Below, piece after piece: positions 58,501 to 64,000 of a stretch of DNA of 64,000 nucleotides. Positions within the stretch are counted from its first letter, which is position 1; the number at the start of each line of letters is the position of its first letter. The translations under genes were made by a program, and so were the position numbers. Source of the stretch: Metellina segmentata (taxonomy: Eukaryota > Arthropoda > Arachnida > Araneae > Tetragnathidae); assembly GCA_947359465.1 (NCBI GenBank), contig OX375879.1, positions 92,616,578 to 92,680,577 on the forward strand, in the 5' to 3' direction. The notes under the pieces are model-generated. The model ran no database searches. It was not told the origin of the DNA and saw only the letters and a program-made list of their open reading frames with translations.

Positions 58501-60829
58501 GGCACATAATCAATTACATTTAAAATTAATTATAATAATAAATTCCAGAAACTATTTAAAATGTAATTCAAAAAGATATCAAAGAGCATTTCGTACTAAA
58601 AATATCCAATAGATTTATTCCATAATTTTTTATTTCATCCTCAGGACAAGAATCAGGAAGGCATAACCCAATGGTCAGAGGAAGATTTGAAAACTGAATA
58701 AAACAATTAAAAATTAATTCATATAAATTTATGACACAAAAATATAATTTTATACAGTTATTGCTAAATGGGAAAATATGTGAATGATTTTACACTTATA
58801 AATACTTAAAATGCAATTAGATAAAGATTTTCTAAGTTTATTCTTCATGTTAAACATTTTATTGTAGTAGTATTGTATTACATTTTCTTAATACACAAGG
58901 GAAACATAATGTTTTTTTAAATCTTTCATACGTAACTAAACATGCCTTTCTTTTAAAAGTAAAAAATTGCATTAGTGATTTAGTAATTATTTTGACAGTC
59001 CCTTAGTCCTACATGTTTTCTCAAAATATGCATTCAATTTTTTACTGTAGATATAAATATTTTATTTCACACAAATGACATTTTGAAAATAATCACTATT
59101 AGATATACTAACAAGCACTTCTAAATACATTAGAAGTTTCATCGAAATTGTTAAATATTCAGGAAAAATTAACTCTAAAAACTCTAAAATTGGAGGCAAA
59201 ATTTAAATAATAAACTCAAATTATAAATTTTTAAATAAACAAATTTATGAAACAATGTAATGAAATAATCCATCAATGGAAAAAAGTTTTATAAAGATCA
59301 AGAGTAAGCACACCTTTTCAGTAAGATTCACAGCCCAAGTTGTAATGCAATACTTTCCATAAAAACCGCCATGACCTTCTTCATCTTTTGGCGAGTACAC
59401 AGAGTTGCATTCTCCAAAACGCCCAGGCCATGATATAGAACCTTTCAACACACCACTGCTTAATTTTCCACTTGAATCCAATACTGTTAAATACAAACTA
59501 TGTTATATGATTTGCAAACAAATCCTTAGATTTATTCAAACATAAATTAATTTAATTTTTAAACATTTTCTTTGTGTGATATTGTAATTGAAAAGATAGG
59601 CACTGAGGTTTGCATGTCCTTAAAGATCTTTTAACAAAGAATTTTCTACTGCAACAATTCTTAACCTTTTCCTAACTAATTTTTCAAACATTTTTCCTTT
59701 ATGTGATATTTATTACTTGAAATAAAGGCAGTTTTGCATGTCTTCTAAAGATAATTTAGTAAAATAAAATTCTACTGCAACAATTCCTAACATTTGCCAT
59801 TCAAATATTATTACCCCTATATTCTTATTACCATAAATCTCTACAATGAACATACTTTTCTCCCTTCTGACTATGAACTTTGCCCAACTTGAAAGTTTCA
59901 CACATGTGTCAGGATTGAGCAATTTATTTTCAAAATGTTCAATCATTTTATATCTAATTTCATCAACTACATAGTTGTTTCTTTTAAATGTTACATTTAT
60001 AAAGAAGTTTATTAAATAATTTGCATAAAGTTTTATGAAAATTAAGAGAGAAATAAAATAGATGGTAAATTTATAACTAAGGGTGAGACAGTTAACTTTT
60101 ATTTTGGGCCACTAAACAATACCAAAAATAATATTACTGGTTTAAAATTTTTGTTCTGTAGTATTAACAAGTATTGCATAATATATTAAAAGTGAAAAAG
60201 TAAAATATTTGATTTTTCATTAGTATCAATTTTCCATTTATTGCAAAAAGGTTGCAAACATTCAAAGGATAGAAAAACTAAAAACACATATCAAGTTATA
60301 CAACACCAAAATTGACATGTAATCAATCCAAAAAACAGGCTCTCAAATAGAATATATTGTTTAGAAAGTTTCTCAAAAAGTGCTCAAGACTCACAGAAGT
60401 TAAATTTGTGAAAACAATTAAAATCACATAAGGTTATGAAATTCACATCCAGTAAATTATTTTACAAGAAAAAGTCCATATGCAGAATAGGAAAATCAGC
60501 TTACTTTGCAAAGCCCAATCTGAACCTAAATTGTAAAAAATTTGTAATATATCATCACTACAGCTTCTGTTACTTGGATCTTTCACTGGTGTTTGAGATT
60601 TATTACGAGTCTCTGTGATGTCAGGAACCGTAATGTTGTCCAGTAACTCCTTGGAATAGTAATTGTAAGGTGGATACTGCAAAAACATTGCCATTTCTGG
60701 CACAGAAAGTGCTTGAAGCCATTTTTCATGCACATCACTTAAGTTTTGAAATACTTTCAAATAGTCCTCTGCAGCACTACAAGAGCAGAACAAAGTAAAC
60801 ACAGGCACAATTAAAAGTAAACTATTCAT
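40471..60829 (-). CDS. NRF-6-like multipass acyltransferase gene (gene extent, coding part)
   Basis: This is a membrane acyltransferase-3 protein of the nose-resistant-to-fluoxetine family. The nematode founder is linked to lipid or yolk transport and drug response; the substrate here is unknown. The coding exons are 60829-60505, 59483-59314, 58693-58597, 58490-58388, 58181-57880, 54240-54067, 52467-52374, 51186-51094, 49872-49713, 47832-47753, 47500-47357, 47225-47102, 45638-45464, 40821-40679 and 40590-40471. They sum to 2304 nt, 767 residues plus stop, a usual length for the family, and every exon junction keeps phase. The order is signal peptide, NRF domain with conserved cysteines, a membrane anchor with basic stop-transfer (HRRKK), a low-complexity Ser/Asn loop, then the acyltransferase domain with HGIRFLSLTWVILGHTY. 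The start is fixed by an in-frame TAA nine bases upstream. Arthropods have many paralogues, so no exact symbol is given. Confidence 0.95.
40679..40821 (-). CDS. NRF-6-like exon 14
   Basis: The acceptor is attctttag and the donor gtaggt. It encodes FVAKLLSWKAIIPLSRLTYC then AYLIHPILIHGFYQAY. PLSRLTYCAYLIHP is a universal motif of the family. Phase is 1 to 0, 143 nt. Confidence 0.96.
41165..41392 (-). mobile_element. tRNA-derived SINE in the intron between exons 13 and 14
   Basis: The minus strand reads CATCTACTTGGTTTAGTGGT, a box-A-like TTTAGTGGTTATAGCG and a box-B-like AGAGTTCGAATC. A body with GTGATTGTCCCTGTTAAGAG follows. It is not a functional tRNA: the stems do not pair well. Confidence 0.65.
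41442..42370. mobile_element. Foldback element with very long inverted arms
   Basis: Ends CAGGGTGGTCATAAA and (inverted) TTTATGACCACCCTG lie between TA dinucleotides (41440-41441 and 42371-42372). The two arms, about 41442-41815 and 41975-42370, are near-complementary along their length, leaving a loop of about 160 bp. A TA duplication suggests a Tc1/mariner relationship. Mirrored open frames on both strands simply reflect the arms. Confidence 0.9.
42950..43735. mobile_element. Possible decayed hAT-type element
   Basis: The left CAGTGCCGTATCTAAGATTT with GGCGCCCG resembles the right end in inverted orientation (TATATATGGCAATG, then GGCGCCC), 11 of 14 bases. A clear target duplication was not found. 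The open frame at 43150-43404 has no recognised domain. The call is tentative. Confidence 0.35.
43795..44296. other. Intron stretch with C-rich CACCTCCCCCCCCC run
   Basis: ATATCGATATCCATTTTTCG followed by a C run near 43840 looks like the end of a dispersed repeat. The rest is AT-rich with nothing recognisable. Confidence 0.3.
44297..44380. repeat. Tandem duplication, two copies of 42 bp
   Basis: A unit starting GTTGAATTTACAGAATTAAA and ending GAAGAAGAG occurs twice in a row, with a partial third TTTCGAAATGAAG after it. The copies are identical, so the duplication is recent. Confidence 0.9.
44850..45250 (+). pseudogene. LINE RNase H relic
   Basis: The plus strand reads VFILQWVPVHCGIYGYEMAN followed by KLAKHGQ, which matches the QWIPSHCGIxGNExADxLAK core of RNase H with the key Asp and others lost. 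Farther on, in other frames, FRLKTGHD and LYRFKI resemble the region before the knuckle. Many stops show it is old. Confidence 0.65.
45464..45638 (-). CDS. NRF-6-like exon 13
   Basis: The acceptor is gttattgcag and the donor gtatgt. It reads WQQLIGWTIACFCSLSVIFG then a loop and SFSVGLGWLIFVCETGHGG. Two transmembrane segments are visible, and the W-x-x-x-x-G-W start and CxxGxGG end are typical. It is 175 nt, phase 0 to 1. A large repeat-filled intron of about 4.6 kb follows. Confidence 0.95.
47102..47225 (-). CDS. NRF-6-like exon 12
   Basis: The acceptor is attttgtcag and the donor gtaaat. It encodes TWDSFDLIYDKPYCRIAPYL and IGVIVGFMLYK, where KPYCRIAPYLIG is the conserved family motif. It ends LSW in phase 0. 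Confidence 0.95.
47357..47500 (-). CDS. NRF-6-like exon 11
   Basis: The acceptor is ttttctttag and the donor gtaagt. It reads WPIIGLSLVAALLIGTWTTT, a transmembrane helix, then a loop ending KDFQAYVTK. Phase is 2 at both ends, 144 nt. Confidence 0.94.
47753..47832 (-). CDS. NRF-6-like exon 10
   Basis: The acceptor is acttccacag and the donor gtaatg. It encodes CVGWSWYLANDMQFYLISPI and FLYPLWR (arginine split). WYLANDMQFY is the strongest signature of NRF-6-like proteins. It is 80 nt, phase 0 to 2. Confidence 0.96.
47903..48573. mobile_element. Tc1/mariner-type MITE in the intron between exons 9 and 10
   Basis: The left CACTGAGTGGCCAAATAGTT and the inverted right end (TACTGAGGGATCAAATTGTT) agree at about 15 of 20 bases and are bordered by TA. 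ACTGAGTGGCCAAA is a usual Tc1/mariner terminus. A 141-codon minus-strand open frame inside has no transposase motif. Confidence 0.5.
49111..49215. repeat. Tandem duplication, 55-bp unit
   Basis: AAAAATTATCTACATTTATT with TCAAGTAGGAAAAATATTTT occurs twice, 55 bp apart, in the intron between NRF-6-like exons 9 and 10. Confidence 0.88.
49713..49872 (-). CDS. NRF-6-like exon 9
   Basis: The acceptor is tttattttcag and the donor gtaagt. It reads LTPVYMVVVFFYIYIFKYLG then SGPFWEDNHCDAARSSWWKY and ends INNFIPIHQM. The WW(K)YLLYINNF block is conserved in the family. Phase is 2 to 0. Confidence 0.95.
50320..50840 (-). pseudogene. LINE RNase H tail relic
   Basis: The minus strand in changing frames gives SGHIQPLFCIQGKHG, CNTEQASPIYLLSCVLSG, and VGLFEYVWARGL. 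These follow the order RSGHLKSM - [16 protein letters not shown] - VLDFLRV of the better copy at 7535-8013. Stops and frameshifts are frequent. It lies in the intron between exons 8 and 9. Confidence 0.65.
51094..51186 (-). CDS. NRF-6-like exon 8
   Basis: The acceptor is tttattctag and the donor gtatgg. It encodes GFLLTYLFLKEADKKNGKIN and WVYFYLHRLWR. The YxxRxxRLxP-type motif is completed by the next exon (RLTPVY). It contains a transmembrane helix and is 93 nt, phase 2 to 2. Confidence 0.95.
52374..52467 (-). CDS. NRF-6-like exon 7
   Basis: The acceptor is ttattttcag and the donor gtatct. It reads GNRLDVLKQMDSIPFQILLQ and then SPFSVDSFFLLS, where SVDSFFLLSG is the conserved motif of the family. 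It is phase 1 to 2 and 94 nt. Confidence 0.95.
52830..53900 (-). mobile_element. LTR-retrotransposon remnant (3' LTR and adjoining internal DNA)
   Basis: On the minus strand a purine tract AAGGAGGGGAGAA (about 53216-53204) is followed by TGTAATTC, the arrangement of a polypurine tract and LTR start. The LTR would run from about 53206 to somewhere near 52830; its other end is not fixed. Upstream on that strand (53220-53900) are short repeats with GTCCTGCCACG and AGCGAGGCTA. No gag or pol was recognised. The class is unresolved and the call is tentative. Confidence 0.4.
53485..53555. repeat. Two direct copies of a 46-bp GTCCTGCCACG unit
   Basis: GTCCTGCCACGCTAAGTGTG and GTCCTGCCACGTTGAGTGTG, each followed by GACGAG(T/C)AAGT, lie in tandem. 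A related pair with AGCGAGGCTA occurs at about 53600 and 53700. They are within the presumed LTR-element remnant. Confidence 0.8.
54067..54240 (-). CDS. NRF-6-like exon 6: start of acyltransferase-3 domain
   Basis: The acceptor is tttgtacag and the donor gtaaga. It encodes VVPVWKRVLMCFSAIDNGEK and then HGIRFLSLTWVILGHTYITA. The LHGIR and LGHTY stretches are the diagnostic start of the acyltransferase domain; the histidine of GHT is the likely catalytic residue by family analogy. It is phase 1 at both ends. Confidence 0.95.
55120..55400 (-). pseudogene. Possible further LINE knuckle relic
   Basis: The minus strand reads KNFLTCPCCRTLDVPSNVLD, which resembles the zinc knuckle of the RNase H tail (C-X2-C ... 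S-x-x-H/V). Too degraded to be sure. Confidence 0.3.
55401..56880. other. Intron stretch without recognised content
   Basis: AT-rich DNA with a T run at 56391-56409 and a purine-rich block at about 56440-56670. The block gives Phe/Ser/Leu-rich minus-strand frames, which are compositional only. Confidence 0.4.
56933..56960. other. GC-rich perfect-stem hairpin
   Basis: CCTCGCC and GGCGAGG, then GCCCC and GGGGC, pair around a GGA loop with one unpaired G. It sits in a GC-rich block (about 56925-57000) isolated in AT-rich intron DNA. Role unknown. Confidence 0.7.
57643..57683 (-). promoter_or_regulatory. Pair of YY1-like CAAGATGGC motifs
   Basis: The minus strand reads CCAAGATGGCCGCC (57656-57643) and TCAAGATGGCGGCCG (57683-57669). 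These fit the YY1 consensus AAGATGGCGGC. The two sites are about 27 bp apart in the same orientation, in a small GC-richer patch about 200 bp downstream of exon 5. Binding is inferred from motif only. Confidence 0.4.
57880..58181 (-). CDS. NRF-6-like exon 5: membrane anchor and polar loop
   Basis: The acceptor is accttctag; a donor gtttgt follows. It begins VLISCFLSLSVIGSIVAIMH followed by RRKK, a transmembrane segment with a positive stop-transfer. A Ser/Asn/Glu-rich loop of about 70 residues follows to ILNRT. The loop between NRF domain and acyltransferase domain is variable in the family. Confidence 0.9.
58388..58490 (-). CDS. NRF-6-like exon 4: end of NRF domain
   Basis: The acceptor is cctattttatag and the donor gtatgg. 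It reads NGIPALEKVSSLLSLTKVSC and ends with a hydrophobic start of the membrane anchor (SIIYL across the junction). It was found because exons 3 and 5 differ in phase. With this 103-nt exon (phase 1 to 2) both junctions agree. The cysteine in KVSCKL fits the last conserved NRF cysteine. Confidence 0.82.
58597..58693 (-). CDS. NRF-6-like exon 3: NRF domain, CxPxxC block
   Basis: The acceptor is gttttattcag and the donor gtacga. It encodes FSNLPLTIGLCLPDSCPEDE and continues to LLDIF. The GLCLPDSC block is the hallmark cysteine pair of the NRF domain. The exon is 97 nt, phase 0 to 1. Confidence 0.9.
59314..59483 (-). CDS. NRF-6-like exon 2: NRF domain core
   Basis: It joins to exon 1 as ALQ-I-LDSSGKLSSGVLKG and contains GRFGECNSV and GGFYGKYCITTW, two of the conserved cysteine blocks of the NRF domain. 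The acceptor is ttaacag on the minus strand and the donor gtgtgc after TEK, in phase 0. The exon is 170 nt. Confidence 0.93.
59562..59790. repeat. Direct repeat, about 127-bp spacing, in the intron between exons 1 and 2
   Basis: Both copies share TGTGATAT, GCATGTC(C/T)T, TAAAGAT and TCTACTGCAACAATTC(T/C)TAAC in order. It is an old local tandem duplication. Confidence 0.75.
60505..60829 (-). CDS. NRF-6-like exon 1: signal peptide and start of NRF domain
   Basis: ATG is at 60829-60827 with an in-frame TAA just upstream; the donor is gtaagc at 60504. Residues 1-20 (MNSLLLIVPVFTLFCSCSAA) look like a cleaved signal peptide, placing the N-terminus in the lumen or outside. Several N-glycosylation sequons (NLS, NIT, NKS, NRS) agree with that side. 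The exon ends SDWALQ, a typical start of the NRF core, in phase 1. Confidence 0.93.
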
Positions 60830-60839
60830 GATTAATTAA

Positions 60840-63321
60840 TTCTTTAAAAAAATTCTACACACTAAAATATGTTCAGTTAGAAAGCTAAAAAGGAAGGAGA
60901 CAGTGTCTGACAAGTACTTATAGGAACAATGTTATCAACTTTTAGGGTTTGATAAAAACATATTTCAAGTGGTGATTACAGTATCAGTAATCATTTTTTA
61001 CTTATCATTCACACATATACAGGTTCTACTTTACCCTGCACACACACACACAATAAATGTGTAAAAATAATTTAGTAATCAATAAAAAAACTATGACAAG
61101 AGAAAAATTTACCTATACAAAAGTATGACTTGCTAACACTTTATTTGTAAACAACAATAAAAAAAATTCTTACAGGTCTTGTATTAAAAAAGTAATATCC
61201 AACAAATTAATTTCTAGAAAAATAACATTTTTAAATTACAATTTTATTGCTATGAACAAGAAAAAATTAAACACTTATGTGCTTAAAATACAATAAAAAT
61301 GTTGCACTGCAGTTGAAATTGTTATCCGCTAATGGGAAGGAATTTTCAATCAAAAAAGAAACTCCCAACTAACTCTAAACTTCATTTCATACTGTCATAT
61401 TTTTGCATTGACTATAAATCCATTTTTAAAATTTGCACCACTGCATCTATCTGCAAAGCTCTGTGGATTTCACTTGAAGATGAGATCATAACCAGAAATC
61501 CAGATTATCTAAAATATCAAAACTATATGGATCCATTTATTGAACTAAGCACATTTAATTACCCAAATTTCTTAAATCAGAGCACAAAGAATAGTTAGTG
61601 ACTTCTCAGTGGCTGTGTGTGTATGCCATATTCATATAAGCTCTTGAATATACACGAAACGTTCTTGACTACTTAATAAATTAACTTTAAAATGTTATTG
61701 TATTTCAGAAATGGCATAGTAGTAGTAACCAACAGGCAACAAATATGAATATGGAACTAAACTGAGCTGGAAAATTATAATGGAATTTGATTTCAAACTA
61801 GGAGAAAGGGGGCTTTGGAAACAAATTCCTGTCTTTTTTTTTTCTCTAATTGGATACCTTATGCAGTACTTAGTGTATTGGAAAATTATGCATACACTCA
61901 ACTTTATACAACAGCTCAGAAAGTTAATGCAAAAAGCTAGTAAATAAATTTTAATGTGTTGGTGTTTTCAACTTCTTTCCCCATTTTAAAAAATGTACAC
62001 GATCTTAAATATTATTTATCCAAGATTAAAATTCATAAAACTTGGTTTAATAAATGTGTGTGTGTGTGAATTTTAAAAAAAAAATTTCAAATAACTTTAA
62101 GTGTCTTTGTAAGATAAAGATTGGTTTAACTATGCAATACATGTATTGTTGGATAATCACCCTTCTATATACAAGAATCCTAAAGATATTTAATGGCCAA
62201 GACTGAAAAATAATGTACCAACTTTCTTCAAGGAGAAAATTGTGTTTGTTTTTTTCAGAAAGAAATTAAAAATTTAGAAAGAAAAATTGGCTATAAAATA
62301 GTGTTTTTCTAACTTATCCTTGAAAGTATTTTTAAGTACTATTTGGATAGTAATCTTAGAGATTTTTAATGGTTTAACCTAGAATAAGTAGAGAAATCCT
62401 TCATGAAGATGATATGTACCACAAACCAGAGTTTTTTAGAAAAATCCAAAAATCTTAAAATTTAAAGAAAAATATTTTATTTGGTCCAGACATATATTGG
62501 GACACATACAGTACAAATTTTAAAAATATATTCTTTTTCTATAATACAAAACAATAGTGTCATGCAAAATCAAAATAACACATATTTTAGGAACATCAAA
62601 TGTAAAACAGACATAATGATAAAAAATATAAGTAGATGCAAACATAAAAGCAAAGCAATAACTCTGAAAATAATACCATGATTAATAAGTTGGTAAAATG
62701 ATCTTAAAATGTCACAGTGACCAAATGTTTTAAAGTTCACATTTTAATTTACAATTATCCCTTCCTTTTAAAACACAATTTTTAAGAGATTAGTACTGGT
62801 AAAAGAAATAAATAGAAAATTAGTAAGTAGCTATTCAGATTCTCCAAGCAATAGCTGCCAATTCCATTCACAAAATAATGAAACATATAGCAAAACAAAA
62901 TTCCTTGCATAAGTCCAATGAACACAAGAAAAATCAAAGAGAAACTAAATTAATGCATATTATCTGAGAAGTCAAGATTCTAAAAGTGACCATATAAAAA
63001 TTAATAAAATGTGTACTTTTGCACCTTGGTAGAAAAAGGGTATGTCCAAATTTGTTGCTTTTGAGTAATGTCAACAAATCACTTCAAGGTAATAAACATT
63101 ATAATAGAAAAAGAGTATCAAAGTCCTTCAATCAATGCAAAACTTTGGAAATATTTAGTATGCCGCATTAAAACATAAAATAAAAATTATTTAATCAGCA
63201 GTTACTAAAAACTTGCAAAATGAACTTCAGTCTTTTTTCTACCAATGCCGATTTAAAAAACAGTTTAACACACAAAATTCACAATTTGAAGTTTTGGGTT
63301 TAATTGATAATTAAGTAAGTA
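60840..63321. other. Region upstream of the NRF-6-like gene
   Basis: AT-rich DNA containing a short (CA)n run near 61040 and a (GT)n run near 62056. No 5' UTR exon, promoter element or other gene could be supported. The upstream promoter and any non-coding first exon are presumably here or beyond. Confidence 0.4.
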
Positions 63322-63717
63322 TAGTGAAACTACAATTAACTGTCACTCTTTTTTTTTTTTACCATCCATTTCTGTTAACCGTTAGTTTGTTATTAAAAAT
63401 CTGTTAACCATCAGTCCATTATTAAAAGTTAATTAATTAGAATTAAAAGTTATTAGTATGTACACACACATTCTATATACATATACAGAAACCAGATTGC
63501 TGTGAAAAATCCTCCTCGCTTTATTACAGAGTGGCGGTAATGTAAATTAACTTAATGTAAATTGTTTGTTTCTATAAAATAAAATACACTGGGCATTTTT
63601 TATCGTTTGTTCATATGCAATGGATGGGGGTGGGTTGTTGTTTAAGATTTTTCTGTTATCCGTATATTCAATTAAACGTCACGGTCCTGAAACTGACGGT
63701 TAATCGAAATTTCACTG
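63322..63717. mobile_element. Tigger/pogo-like MITE
   Basis: The left TAGTGAAACTACAATTAACT and the inverted right end (CAGTGAAATTTCGATTAACC) match well and are bordered by TA (63320-63321 and 63718-63719). CAGTGAAA..TCGATTA is a typical Tigger/pogo terminus. At 396 bp it is close in size to the MITE at 32645-33036, but the sequences differ. Confidence 0.75.
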
Positions 63718-64000
63718 TACTTTGGAGAACAAAACGTTTAAGAGAATTTTACTTATCCATATCTTTTAGTTATCTATAATAGAAACTAAATAATAAGGAT
63801 ATAACATGTTAATGCCTTGTTATTTTCAAAAAGAATTATCCACTGCTTTTTTTTTTTTAATTTAGCCACACAATATTTAAATACCACGTAATACAATCAT
63901 TTTTACAAGATTTAATCAGTACTAAAAAACTTCTGTTTCATAGCCTAACACCACCCCTTCTTCCTTGTCAAAGGAAGTCACCTGCACCCATGGCCATAAA

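Overview
This is a eukaryotic, AT-rich, intron-rich window. Two convergent protein genes flank a transposon-rich gap. The organism is most likely an arthropod with a large, repeat-laden genome. A chelicerate such as a spider would fit the tRNA-derived SINEs and the RNase-H-tailed LINEs, but that is inference. No complete coding unit appears as one long ORF. Both genes were rebuilt by hand from zinc-finger or membrane-domain peptides, GT/AG splice sites and phase continuity.

Plus strand, about 1.7-18.9 kb: the 3' part of a MYT1/MYT1L/ST18-family (neural C2HC zinc-finger) transcription factor gene. Nine exons encode four C2HC fingers, a coiled coil and the C-terminal helical region. The 5' exons lie left of the window. 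Three points stand out. A 90-nt in-frame exon sits between fingers 1 and 2. The exon carrying the second half of finger 3 is present three times on a 273-bp tandem repeat, and only the third copy keeps the in-frame splice donor. Two alternative 3' ends are possible, one stopping at 15947 and one spliced to a terminal exon at 18574.

Middle, about 18.9-40.4 kb: no gene was recognised. The first 5.7 kb is AT-rich unique-looking DNA. After that come tRNA-derived SINEs, a hAT-type MITE packed with ATCGAT motifs, a TTAA-flanked MITE, an (AT)n microsatellite and a 90-bp tandem repeat. A 5.5-kb hAT element with a perfect 8-bp target duplication follows; it has itself been hit by a Tigger-like MITE, a LINE fragment carrying a 296-codon RNase H ORF, and SINEs. 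A further short hAT-like element lies just outside it.

Minus strand, about 60.8 to 40.5 kb: a complete 15-exon coding region of 767 codons plus stop for a nose-resistant-to-fluoxetine (NRF-6)-like multipass acyltransferase. It has a signal peptide, a cysteine-containing NRF domain, a transmembrane segment and an acyltransferase-3 domain. All splice phases agree. Its introns hold a long-arm foldback element, a possible hAT relic, LINE RNase H relics, a Tc1-like MITE, an LTR-retrotransposon remnant and an isolated GC-rich hairpin. Upstream (60.8-64 kb) only AT-rich DNA and one Tigger-like MITE were seen.

The two genes are not obviously related in function. The first is a nuclear neural transcription factor and the second a membrane acyltransferase. 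They share only a convergent arrangement.
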